A stretch of DNA of 64,000 bases. Source: Paenibacillus sp. GTDB lineage: Bacteria; Bacillota; Bacilli; Paenibacillales; Paenibacillaceae. The notes under the pieces were generated by a model. It saw only the letters and a list, made by a program, of their open reading frames with translations, did not search any database and had not been told where the DNA came from. The DNA lies in NCBI GenBank assembly GCA_017512705.1, contig JAFWEX010000058.1:1-64000 (forward strand), given 5' to 3'. The position numbers were made by a program, and so were the translations under genes. Of the stretch, positions 25,412-33,843 are shown one piece after another (positions within the stretch are counted from its first letter, which is position 1; every line of letters begins with the position of its first letter).

Positions 25412-27082
25412 TTAGAACCTGCCCGATTTAAATATCGAATAGAGCAGAAAGGCAACCATCAGAATCGCCACTAGAAAACCAATCTCAATCACCGGAATAT
25501 CCCATAACATTGTGGACTGATGACTAATCGAAGATCCAATAATAAGTCCAACCATAATGATACAAAAGGCAAGCAGTACAATGCTAAAGGACAAACGATT
25601 ACTGATCTGATCCAATCTGCGCAAAAGAGACTCCAGTTCAGGTACGCTAATTTCAAGCCGCAGCTTACCTTTGCTGATGATGGACGATAGCTGCCGAAGC
25701 TGTCCTGGCAGACCGATGACACTCTCTGCCATATCTGCGGCACTCCGGAACAATCTATTTTTGATGCGACCTGCACTAAAACGTTCCTTTAATAGCTTAC
25801 GTCCAAACGGCTCCGCCATATCGACGATACTCAAATTAGGATCGAGATGTTCAATGACGCCCTCCATCGTCAGCAATGACTTGCCCATCAGCAATATATC
25901 CGCTGGCATCACAACCTGATGCCTCTGCGCAACGCCGAACAGGTCATTTAGGGCCAGACCCACACTGATCTTGGAAAAGGGAATATCATAATATTTCGTC
26001 CGAAGTTTGTCCAAATCAACATGAAATCCTCGCACATCCATATCATCCGGCATCATGCCCAGCTTCTCAATGGAGCGAATCATGCTATCGGTATCCTTCC
26101 GAATCAAGCCTATAATAAGCGAAGAGAGTTGCTGCCTCATCTCATCGCTCAGACTTCCCACCATACCGAAGTCAATAAAGGCAAGACGTCCATCCTTAAG
26201 CACCATCAGATTGCCGGGATGCGGATCGGCATGGAAGAAACCTTGCATAAATATTTGATTCAGCAACGCATCCACCAGACGCTCCGCAATATCGTTCAGA
26301 TCATGACCACGTTCCACCAATTCGTCCCGGTTGTTCAGCTTGATCCCTTCGATATACTCCATCGTCAGTACACGTGATGAGGTCTGATCCCAATAGATTA
26401 CGGGAATCTTCACTTTGTTGTCTTGCTGGTATTGCTGTGCAATCTTCTCCGTATTGCGACCTTCTACTGTATAATCCAACTCCGCCATGAGGGCCTGCGC
26501 ATATTCTTCTACCATCTGTGGAATCTGATATTGCTTCACCCAGTCCCACCGTTTCTCCGCCATGGCGGTCAGTTCACGTAGAATGTCCAGATCACGCTGA
26601 ACAATCCGCGATATACCAGGACGCTGGATTTTGATCGCTACTGCTTCTCCGCTCTGAAGTTTGCCCAGATGCACCTGACCAATGCTGGCCGCAGCCACCG
26701 GGGTATCCTCGAACCGGGAAAAGATCTCCTCCAGCGGTGTATCCAATTCCTGTTCCAAAATACCCCTTGCCGTCTCGGATGAGAACGCTGGAACCTGATC
26801 CTGCAATTTAACCAGTTCGTGAATAACCGATTCAGGTAACAAATCTGCTCTTGTGCTTGCAAGTTGCCCCAGCTTGACAAAAGCCGGCCCCAGCTCTTGA
26901 AGCACTAGCCTGATCCGTTCACTCAGCGTTTTGGTTGGTTGTGCTTCACGCGACATCCACCGCCGAGGCAGAGCCAGCATCTGAAACAGCCCCAGCTCCT
27001 CGACCATATAACCGAAGCCATGACGCATCAGCGCCATGGCAATTTCACGGTATCTGCCGATATGTTTAATCCGCACAACCAT
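25412..27082 (-). CDS. ABC1/AarF/UbiB family atypical kinase
   Basis: 556-aa membrane-bound atypical kinase/ATPase of the UbiB (ADCK) family, linked in other organisms to isoprenoid quinone metabolism. Visible are the diagnostic KxGQ motif (FVKLGQLASTRADLLP, near residue 70), the Ala-rich loop AAASIGQVHLG replacing the usual Gly-rich loop, the Lys of AIKIQRPG, MEYIEGIKL, the catalytic loop FHADPHPGNL and the metal motif FIDFGMVG. Two C-terminal transmembrane helices (about 500-550) anchor it. Its ATG directly follows the TAG of the phasin-like gene, so the two are translationally coupled. In Bacillota the substrate is unknown; a menaquinone role is only inferred. Confidence 0.93.
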   Translation of the reverse strand: MVVRIKHIGRYREIAMALMRHGFGYMVEELGLFQMLALPRRWMSREAQPTKTLSERIRLVLQELGPAFVKLGQLASTRADLLPESVIHELVKLQDQVPAFSSETARGILEQELDTPLEEIFSRFEDTPVAAASIGQVHLGKLQSGEAVAIKIQRPGISRIVQRDLDILRELTAMAEKRWDWVKQYQIPQMVEEYAQALMAELDYTVEGRNTEKIAQQYQQDNKVKIPVIYWDQTSSRVLTMEYIEGIKLNNRDELVERGHDLNDIAERLVDALLNQIFMQGFFHADPHPGNLMVLKDGRLAFIDFGMVGSLSDEMRQQLSSLIIGLIRKDTDSMIRSIEKLGMMPDDMDVRGFHVDLDKLRTKYYDIPFSKISVGLALNDLFGVAQRHQVVMPADILLMGKSLLTMEGVIEHLDPNLSIVDMAEPFGRKLLKERFSAGRIKNRLFRSAADMAESVIGLPGQLRQLSSIISKGKLRLEISVPELESLLRRLDQISNRLSFSIVLLAFCIIMVGLIIGSSISHQSTMLWDIPVIEIGFLVAILMVAFLLYSIFKSGRF

Positions 27083-27472
27083 CTATTCGATCTCGTTTCC
27101 TTTAAGAGGAGGGGAATCTTCAGATGGAGCCGGGGATTCATCAGGATGAAGCTGTGGTGTCTGACGCAGTTCAGCCAGCTTTTGTTCCAGCACTGTAATA
27201 CGTTGCTCCAGACTGGACACATCATTCTGGGATGCCACGCCAGCTTCCTGAAGCACACGCTTGACCTGCTCCTGAATGACACGTTTCAGCTGGCCTTGTT
27301 CTTCTTCACCACGCTCCAACAACCGATCAACAAACGCTTTGGATTCTCCGGGTGCAAGCTTGCCGCGTTCCACCAGATCTTCCACGGTTTTCTCAATCTT
27401 TTCTTTGCTGACTACCGTAAGACCAAGACCTAACGAGAACGCCTTCTTGAACAAATCGCTCATCTTATTCAT
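27083..27472 (-). CDS. Phasin/PhaF-like coiled-coil protein
   Basis: 129-aa protein of the phasin-family/polyhydroxyalkanoate regulator-like group. It starts MNKMSDLFKKAFSLGLG, has an amphipathic helix through about residue 80 (KEKIEKTVEDLVERGKL, then QGQLKRVIQEQVKRVLQ), a heptad coiled coil at about 85-105 (SLEQRITVLEQKLAELRQ) and a Pro/Ser/Glu-rich tail. In many Bacillota this small protein is encoded directly before a UbiB-like kinase, as here (TAGATG junction), which suggests the pair acts together rather than in PHA storage. The start follows AGGAGGA. Confidence 0.8.
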   Translation of the reverse strand: MNKMSDLFKKAFSLGLGLTVVSKEKIEKTVEDLVERGKLAPGESKAFVDRLLERGEEEQGQLKRVIQEQVKRVLQEAGVASQNDVSSLEQRITVLEQKLAELRQTPQLHPDESPAPSEDSPPLKGNEIE

Positions 27473-27536
27473 CCTCCTCTTTGGTTGTCTTTATATTACA
27501 CCTCTTAAACCTCGACATGCAAAAAGGAGAGCTTCA

Positions 27537-28178
27537 TTATACGTACCGCGCTGCCCATTTGCCTGCCTGCAACACCAATCTTCGATACGTTTCATTAGCA
27601 AAGGATGGAACCGAATGTCCTGGCATCAAATATACGATTCGTCCTAATCCATATTTGTGCGCCCAAGCAGCAGGTTTTGGCCCTTCACTGGACTGGTATT
27701 CCAACAGAATTTTGGTCTCGGCAAATGAACCGAATTCGAATTCATAAGGCTCTTCTTCCATGGTAAAACTGGAGATCCCCTCCGTCACTGGGTGACTCTG
27801 TTCTGTAACCGTGAATTCGAGTGGTGCATAGGGAGGGTGTTGTAGAAATTTGGCTCCAATCATCTGTTTGATCTCATTCCGATTTTGAAGAGAGATTCCA
27901 TTATGCAAGATGACCAGTCCGCCCCCATTGCTCACATAAGACAGTAGGCCCGCTGTCTGCTGTGGAGAGATTTTCCCCCTCCAATCGTCCACGTATGAGA
28001 TACAGACATCAAATCCAGAAATATTTTCATGCAGGAACATATTGCGGTTTTCACTGCACTGAACTGTGATCGTATCTTGAAAGATCCGGCTAATCTCTGC
28101 ATCTACACCCTGAAGCGGATGCCAGTCCGGATGTGTATAATCTCCAATCAATAGTGCTTTTTTACGATGATCCATCAT
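27537..28178 (-). CDS. ThuA-like domain protein
   Basis: 213-aa single-domain protein with the ThuA/glutamine-amidotransferase-like fold. The start KKALLIGDYTHPDWHPL (about 6-22), the central ISYVDDWRGKISPQQ and NGGGLVILHNGI (near 90), and the late VYLMPGHS (about 190) follow the ThuA pattern. ThuA (trehalose utilisation) proteins act in disaccharide catabolism, probably on keto-sugar intermediates; the catalytic Cys of true amidotransferases is absent at the nucleophile position. AAAGGAG precedes the start. It stands alone between the UbiB pair and cobyrinate synthase, so the substrate is open. Confidence 0.82.
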   Translation of the reverse strand: MMDHRKKALLIGDYTHPDWHPLQGVDAEISRIFQDTITVQCSENRNMFLHENISGFDVCISYVDDWRGKISPQQTAGLLSYVSNGGGLVILHNGISLQNRNEIKQMIGAKFLQHPPYAPLEFTVTEQSHPVTEGISSFTMEEEPYEFEFGSFAETKILLEYQSSEGPKPAAWAHKYGLGRIVYLMPGHSVPSFANETYRRLVLQAGKWAARYV

Positions 28179-28508
28179 CTACATCTCCTTTCATAGGATA
28201 CTGTGTTGATTGTTCTTCGTTGCGAGGCCTGTGGTTGGGTTCTGGATGCTCCGTCTCTAAACACATTCAACATCCTTCACTAAAAACCTTTAATTGGACA
28301 GTCCTCTGTCTAACTTCACGACCAAAGTCACAGGAATGATAACCTTACTCTAGTCTCTTACGAGAAAAGTAAAAATACTCTCGCCGAAGCAGTAGCAGCC
28401 AAACTCAGTTGTACGATTGTTTAGCAGACGAATTCAAGTACCGTTAAGCCTAGCCGTTGCTCCAAACATCGTGATGCGTCAGACTCATTACACTGCATAG
28501 CCATGGAG
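28179..28508. other. Intergenic region without recognised gene
   Basis: 330 bp downstream of the cobyrinate synthase stop and upstream of the ThuA-like gene, both on the minus strand. I see no convincing terminator hairpin with a T-run, no promoter hexamer pair with good spacing, and only short shadow ORFs. Confidence 0.4.
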
Positions 28509-30005
28509 TTAGACCTGATCTTGACGATACATCCGGCAATGCTCCACCCATCTCTTGGCAGCTTCGGGATAAGAACCGAAATGTACATGTGTATACCCCG
28601 CCACGATGCTACCCGAAGCATATCCCTCATGCTTCAAGCCGCGCAATCCCTTTGTTTCATACGCATAATGAATGATTTCCTCTTCGCGATAGGTTATCGT
28701 GGAGTAGTGGAATTCATGCCCCCGAAGTATCTCACCCTGTTTTAGCAAAAAGGAATCTTGAACCGCACTCGCCTCCCGGTACCCCAGCGCAGCTAGCTTC
28801 TTCTGCATCTGTACCTGCGCAGGGATAATGCCTGCCATAGTATGTGTCTTTCCTTCACGATCTGTCAGCGTTTCGGCAAGTACCATATAGCCGCCGCACT
28901 CTGCAAACAGCGGCATCCGGGATTGAGCTGCTTGGCGTAGCCCCCGCAGAAAAGGCTCATTTGCAGCAATCACCTCCGCAAACTCTTCAGGAAAACCGCC
29001 GCCCAAATATATACTGTCAGCCTCCTCGGGAATTCCTTCACCTGCGAGTGGACTGAAGAACTGCAATCTAGCCCCCGCTGCTTCCAACAATTCCAGGTTA
29101 TCAGGATAATAGAAGTTAAACGCCGCATCACGAGCGACGGCGATAACAGGCTGGTACGTATCCGTTAAGTTATGCTTGTGTGGAGCAGTAACTTGAGGGA
29201 GCTGCTCGATATCATCAGAGCCTCCTGCGTGGACGATGTTGTTAGAGGTATACTGGAGCGGGGGAGCACTTGATGCCAGTTCCAGTAGAAGATCCAGATC
29301 CGTGCCCTCTAGCAACACGTCAGCTGCCCGCTGGAATAAAGGCTCCAGTTCTCCACGTTCAATGGCGGGCACGAGTCCAAGATGTCTCTCCGGGATGGAC
29401 ATGTCTTCATCTCGCTTTAGCCAACCAACCACTGGAATGCTGCACATTTGTTCAATGGCTTTTTTCACAATCGTATAATGACCCGCACTTCCGCACCGAT
29501 TAACAATCACACCAGCAATGTTTAATTCAGGCTCCAGCTGTTGAAAGCCCAGGACTATCGCTGCGGCACTTCGTGCCATACTGGATACATCCACAACCAG
29601 AATGACCGGTGTCTCTGTAACCATCGCGATCTCTGCAGTAGAACCGATGTTGCTAAGCGGATCTTTGCCATCGTAGAGACCCATCACCCCTTCAATAATC
29701 GAGATATCATGTTCTGCGGATGTCCGCTGAAATGTCTCTCGTACATAGGCAGGTGAAGTCATCCATGCATCCAGATTACGTGAAGGTCTTCCTGTCACCG
29801 CTGTATGATAGGTTGGATCAATATAATCCGGGCCGCATTTGAACCCTTGCACGCTCAATCCACGCTGCGCCAATGCTTTCATCAGACCAAGGGTTACTGT
29901 CGTTTTGCCAGCACCACTGCTCGTACCTGCGATGACCAGCCGGGGTGCCGCTTGAGTACTCGTTGTCATCGTTCGATCGCTGGATATGGTGGTTTTGATA
30001 TTCAT
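28509..30005 (-). CDS. cbiA: Cobyrinate a,c-diamide synthase
   Basis: 498-aa ATP-dependent amidotransferase (CbiA/CobB) that amidates the a and c side chains of cobyrinic acid using glutamine. The N-terminal synthetase domain has the P-loop GTSSGAGKTT (residues about 27-36) and FKCGPDYIDPTYH; the C-terminal class I glutaminase-like domain has the nucleophile Cys in FAECGGYMVL (near 370) and the late His in HEFHYS. Length is usual for the family. The first 20 residues are a Ser/Thr-rich extension. The only cobalamin-related neighbour is hemD upstream, with a hairpin between them; other cobalamin genes must be elsewhere. Confidence 0.93.
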   Translation of the reverse strand: MNIKTTISSDRTMTTSTQAAPRLVIAGTSSGAGKTTVTLGLMKALAQRGLSVQGFKCGPDYIDPTYHTAVTGRPSRNLDAWMTSPAYVRETFQRTSAEHDISIIEGVMGLYDGKDPLSNIGSTAEIAMVTETPVILVVDVSSMARSAAAIVLGFQQLEPELNIAGVIVNRCGSAGHYTIVKKAIEQMCSIPVVGWLKRDEDMSIPERHLGLVPAIERGELEPLFQRAADVLLEGTDLDLLLELASSAPPLQYTSNNIVHAGGSDDIEQLPQVTAPHKHNLTDTYQPVIAVARDAAFNFYYPDNLELLEAAGARLQFFSPLAGEGIPEEADSIYLGGGFPEEFAEVIAANEPFLRGLRQAAQSRMPLFAECGGYMVLAETLTDREGKTHTMAGIIPAQVQMQKKLAALGYREASAVQDSFLLKQGEILRGHEFHYSTITYREEEIIHYAYETKGLRGLKHEGYASGSIVAGYTHVHFGSYPEAAKRWVEHCRMYRQDQV

Positions 30006-30042
30006 CGTTTATCCCGCCTCTTTGTCGTAAATAGAACAAATA

Positions 30043-30079
30043 GACCGTCCCTGATCGGTTACAACAGTCTGGGACGGTC
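30043..30079 (-). terminator. Hairpin between hemD and cbiA
   Basis: GACCGTCCC (30043-30051) pairs perfectly with GGGACGGTC (30071-30079) around a 19-nt loop. On the minus strand it is followed only by a loose T-rich run, so it could be a weak terminator or an attenuator between the two genes. Confidence 0.5.
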
Positions 30080-30184
30080 ATTTTCATGAGATTGAAGCAG
30101 CTATTCATATGCAACCCAGCGGATAATCCTCTCCGAACCTGAAGTGCAGGCATACTCCGAAGAGTTCTGCACCGTGCTCGTTGA

Positions 30185-31015
30185 TTACTCTTTCTGGACA
30201 CCGATCGGATGTGCTGCAAAGTAACGTCCCAGTTCAACAATAAGTGCCCCCATCTTCTCTTCCTCTGGGACAACTAACGCTTCGATCCCTTCCTCACGCA
30301 TGGCATTGGCTGTAACTTTACCGACGGAGGCTGGAACGACACCCTCCTTGAAAGCAGTCCGCAACTGGTCTAGCTTGCCTTGAGAAGATGCATATTCCGT
30401 CAAAAACCGAACCTGTGGCCCGCTTGTAAAAGCCACTGCGTCAACCTTATGCTGGAGTACATCATCCAAAAGTTGCTCCAGCTCTGCCTCTTCCGGCGGG
30501 ACGTGGCGATACGGCAGCACTTGTCGTACAGTGGCCCCCTGCTCTTCTAACCAACGAACCAGCTTGGGAGCAGTTTCCCCGTGCAGTTGCAACATCACCT
30601 TTTTACCGGTCAGATCATGCGAACCAAACTCACGAATCAATCCGTCTGTACTGCCATCATCATCTCGTACCAAGGGTGTCAACTTCAGCTTTCTTAGCGC
30701 ATTCACCGTTTTGTATCCTCTTGCTGCAATACACGATTCAGCCAACACATTCCGAAGCTGTCCTGCTACATCCATATCCTCAGCCATATCGAACAAGGCG
30801 TCGATCCCCATGCCCGTCGTAAAAATCGCCCAGTCCGAGGGATCAGATATCCAAGAGACCAGCCCGTCTCTAATATTTCGATCATCTAAAAATACCGTTC
30901 CCTGTGCGGGACGCACAAGAGGAATTCCACCCATTTTCTCTACCAATAAAGACATCTCTCTGGACTTCCGCGGTCCAGTTAAAGCTACGCGTACCCCTGC
31001 TAAGTGTTGAGCCAT
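30185..31015 (-). CDS. hemD: Uroporphyrinogen-III synthase
   Basis: 276-aa HemD-like protein that would cyclise hydroxymethylbilane to uroporphyrinogen III, the branch point of haem, sirohaem and cobalamin. The bilobed pattern is visible: start GVRVALTGPRKSREMSLLVE, DWAIFTTGMGID (about 85-96), the second-lobe VMLQLHGETAPKLVRWLEE and VLPYRHVPPEE, and VDAVAFTSGPQVRFLTEY. This family is weakly conserved, so the assignment rests on the overall pattern. GGAGGGG lies 6 nt before the ATG. It is followed by cbiA on the same strand, suggesting a supply role for cobalamin synthesis rather than a standard hemAXCDBL operon. Confidence 0.85.
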   Translation of the reverse strand: MAQHLAGVRVALTGPRKSREMSLLVEKMGGIPLVRPAQGTVFLDDRNIRDGLVSWISDPSDWAIFTTGMGIDALFDMAEDMDVAGQLRNVLAESCIAARGYKTVNALRKLKLTPLVRDDDGSTDGLIREFGSHDLTGKKVMLQLHGETAPKLVRWLEEQGATVRQVLPYRHVPPEEAELEQLLDDVLQHKVDAVAFTSGPQVRFLTEYASSQGKLDQLRTAFKEGVVPASVGKVTANAMREEGIEALVVPEEEKMGALIVELGRYFAAHPIGVQKE

Positions 31016-31145
31016 TCAAGTCCCCTCCGTTTGTCAGCCGAGTGTTCATCAGTCTGACTACAGTATACAGGCTACTTGCACAGAGGGAAACCAAAGCAGC
31101 ATGATTTCTGGGCTATCTGGCTATAACGATTATTTATGGTTTTCA

Positions 31146-32366
31146 TCAGGAAGGCTGCAGATTGCCGCTACCAAGAGAATCCTGTTGCTTTTTCTCTTCA
31201 GACTGCTCCTCAGCTTGGTCAGGTTTTGAGGACTGCTTCCCATCTCTCTGTTGTTTGCCACCCGATATCTGTCCTTCGGAAGCGGAATTCGGGGCATGTT
31301 GTGCATTTTTTTTACGCGGACGAAGGAATAGAAACAACACGATCGGGAATAGAATCTCGAACACGATTGCGACCCACATCCACTCTCGAGTAAATCGATT
31401 CAATTGAACTGCATTGCGGAAAAACCAAAATGCACATACGAAGCCCAGCAGTGCAATCGGCCCCGTCAAGACTTTACCAGACACTTGTGGAATCATACGT
31501 TTCAATCCCCAGCATACAAAATACAGGTCAAACGCGATCTTCGTAATAATACATGGGAGTGTCAGCGCCGCAAGAGGCAGATCAAACCGATCCAGGAAGT
31601 CACTGATCTGCAATTGTCTTGCGAGCTCATACGATGGATATACAAGCCTTGAAGCAATGGGTACTCCAATGGCGGCGATGGTTTCCACAACAATTAGCAT
31701 CATCAGCAGTCCCGTAAGAATTGTACCCGAAAATATCGACTTTACTCGAAAATCACTGCCCCTCACTACAAATGGCAAGGCAATCATCTCGCCGAAGAAC
31801 GAGAAGATATACCAGCTGCCCGTCCCGATTCCGGCAATGTCCATATCGAAAAAGGGCTTCAGATGATCCAAATTAATCTGCTGAATCAACATAAACGGGA
31901 TGATGATGGAGTTTAAAATAAAAAGAGCCATATATAGCTCAACCATCCCAATCAGAGAACCCAGCCCTCCCCGGACGATAAAAACAGCCATAATAATCAG
32001 GGTAAGTACGATGATTGATATGGGCGTTGTCTCCAGCAAAGTGATGCTCACATAGTCACCCGTCAGCCGGATATCTCTAGCAAGGACAAAGAAGAAAAAT
32101 AGTATGTAGAGACTGCCCATCAATCTTCCGAGAAACGGAAAACGCTCCACCAGCGATTCAAATAAATCCTTGTCTGGGAAACGCCGCTGGACTCGGCTTA
32201 ACATCCACATCGATGCTAACATAACCAGAACAACCGGCACGTAACAGAGATATGCGTGCTGTTTAGCATAGAAAATGGCCTGAGCATGTGGTTGAAGCAG
32301 CGTGCCCGAAAGACTAAGCAGCATAATAATCAATACCATTTGTCGGTGAGTTACCTTCTGATTCAT
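31146..32366 (-). CDS. Spore germination protein, GerAB/GerKB family permease subunit
   Basis: 406-aa integral membrane protein of the APC-type GerAB family, the germinant-binding subunit of GerA receptors in the spore inner membrane. About ten hydrophobic segments span residues 10-345, beginning VTHRQMVLIIMLLSLSGTLL and ending near LFPIVLFLFL. The C-terminal 55 residues are a hydrophilic Lys/Gln/Ser/Glu-rich tail not usual for the family core. It is the last gene of a four-gene operon (A subunit, C subunit, small protein, B subunit), an order different from the A-B-C of gerA in Bacillus subtilis. The germinant cannot be predicted. Confidence 0.92.
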   Translation of the reverse strand: MNQKVTHRQMVLIIMLLSLSGTLLQPHAQAIFYAKQHAYLCYVPVVLVMLASMWMLSRVQRRFPDKDLFESLVERFPFLGRLMGSLYILFFFFVLARDIRLTGDYVSITLLETTPISIIVLTLIIMAVFIVRGGLGSLIGMVELYMALFILNSIIIPFMLIQQINLDHLKPFFDMDIAGIGTGSWYIFSFFGEMIALPFVVRGSDFRVKSIFSGTILTGLLMMLIVVETIAAIGVPIASRLVYPSYELARQLQISDFLDRFDLPLAALTLPCIITKIAFDLYFVCWGLKRMIPQVSGKVLTGPIALLGFVCAFWFFRNAVQLNRFTREWMWVAIVFEILFPIVLFLFLRPRKKNAQHAPNSASEGQISGGKQQRDGKQSSKPDQAEEQSEEKKQQDSLGSGNLQPS

Positions 32367-32425
32367 TATTCCACCTCCGTTCCTGCGCGTACCTGTTCAT
32401 ATTAGGCCCTCCTACTGCACTTTCA

Positions 32426-32647
32426 TCAGGGCAACGGCAGCAGGCGTTGGATCATATGACTGATCCACACCGTTACATAAAACGTTTTGTTCAACGTCGT
32501 TACATACACCCAGATCGCAATCCCGACGCCAATCAAACCATACGACAACCAGCGATTAATAGGTGCCGCCTGTTTCAGATGTCGAAAGTCCATGACAAGC
32601 ACCACGATAACCATCGCCAGATATGTATATACAAGCGGTTTAATCAT
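32426..32647 (-). CDS. Small membrane protein of the germination operon (GerD-subunit-like)
   Basis: 73-aa protein with two hydrophobic helices (about residues 5-20, LVYTYLAMVIVVLVMDF, and 33-50, WLSYGLIGVGIAIWVYV) separated by a short polar loop. Its ATG overlaps the last 8 bases of the C-subunit gene, so it is translated by coupling. Small two-helix D subunits are encoded with many GerA-type receptors in Bacillus and Clostridium and modulate germinant response; by position and topology this is a candidate. It is unrelated to the lipoprotein GerD. Confidence 0.75.
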   Translation of the reverse strand: MIKPLVYTYLAMVIVVLVMDFRHLKQAAPINRWLSYGLIGVGIAIWVYVTTLNKTFYVTVWISHMIQRLLPLP

Positions 32648-33839
32648 GTACGATATCCTCCTCTACGACTCCGATTGGTTTATTGAACACACCAACATTC
32701 TCAATCAAGACATGAGGCACGATCTCAACCTTAACGTCCGGGTAGAGGACATCCCAGCGATCCTTTATTTTTTTCCATTCCTTTGGCAGTTGTTGATGAA
32801 TGGATCGGCCCATACCCAGAATGTCTGCTTTGAATTTTTTCTGGATCAGATGAACGCCTTCTTCGATATCCGCCTTAATCTTCTGACGAATATCATCATT
32901 GATTCTGACGATCTCTTCTTCCCGCAGATCGCCGTAATTCGACTCGTTATCCACGACTACACCTTTAGCATATAGTTCAATGTCTATCCTAACCTTGCCA
33001 TTCTCTATATGAGGGTGAAGAGAAGCATTATTCTCGTTCAATTTGATAAATATATCCCCCTTCCCGCGAGGAGCCTTGATCATGACTTCAGGCGCATTGG
33101 CTTCACCCATCGCAAGAATTAGAGCATCTGCCGGGTCCTTATCCATCATGCCAACAAGTTTATCTTTTTTGAAAATAGCCAGACCATCTAACTTGATATT
33201 CGTCTTCGAGTCCTTCCAATCTTTTGGTACGCTATCTGAGACCGAAGCAATAGGCAGAAATGGATCAATACCCTCACTCAAGATAGAGTCAACAAATGTT
33301 TTGAGTGAACGTGGTTTTCTCATATGCAGGAAACATAATTCGCGGACCATCTCAGAAGGAAACTTCTCAATGGGGGCATCGGTATCAATCACTTTATAAG
33401 CTTCACCCCGAGTGACGACAGGCAATGCCGATAACCGATTAAGTGGATATCGTGTAAGCAAATCAAGCATGGAGGCCACCCCTTCACGAGCAAGCTCCTC
33501 TCCAATGAGAATTGTCCGGCGATGCGCATAATAAATTTTGCGAGACAGGGATTTTTGACCTACAAGTGTTGTTTCACGCAACGTTGGTGCCGTGTTGGAG
33601 AGTAGGAACCATGATTTGTTACCACTTGTTCCCCCACCTCCTCCCTCACTGCCCGCTGAACCTGACTGCCCTGGAAGCGCAATTTGCTGGCTTGCTCTGT
33701 AGTTATCACCTTCTTTATCTACAGCAATGCCAATAACAAAAGCAATATCATTGATCTCTTCACGATCCCAGCAGCCGGATAGCAGGGATGTACACAGAAT
33801 GAGTGCAATGACAGCCCTGTATTTGATTAGAATCTTCAT
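32640..33839 (-). CDS. Spore germination lipoprotein, GerAC/GerKC family
   Basis: 399-aa lipoprotein subunit of the germinant receptor. The signal peptide ends in a lipobox LLSGC (Cys about residue 22) followed by WDREEIND, the hallmark start of mature GerAC proteins. The three-domain GerAC body follows, with the family segment GIAVDKEGDNYRASQQIALPG, a Gly/Ser-rich patch at about 64-74, and the C-terminal KKFKADILGMGRSIHQ. The start at 33839 is chosen because the longer ORF begins inside the upstream gene and AAGGA precedes this ATG. It begins 4 bp after the A-subunit stop. Confidence 0.93.
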   Translation of the reverse strand: MKILIKYRAVIALILCTSLLSGCWDREEINDIAFVIGIAVDKEGDNYRASQQIALPGQSGSAGSEGGGGGTSGNKSWFLLSNTAPTLRETTLVGQKSLSRKIYYAHRRTILIGEELAREGVASMLDLLTRYPLNRLSALPVVTRGEAYKVIDTDAPIEKFPSEMVRELCFLHMRKPRSLKTFVDSILSEGIDPFLPIASVSDSVPKDWKDSKTNIKLDGLAIFKKDKLVGMMDKDPADALILAMGEANAPEVMIKAPRGKGDIFIKLNENNASLHPHIENGKVRIDIELYAKGVVVDNESNYGDLREEEIVRINDDIRQKIKADIEEGVHLIQKKFKADILGMGRSIHQQLPKEWKKIKDRWDVLYPDVKVEIVPHVLIENVGVFNKPIGVVEEDIVHD

Positions 33840-33843
33840 GGAA

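Noticed and set aside
25412..27082. Assignment of the UbiB-like gene to ubiquinone synthesis
   Set aside because: Bacillota use menaquinone; the family name does not show the substrate, so no symbol was given.
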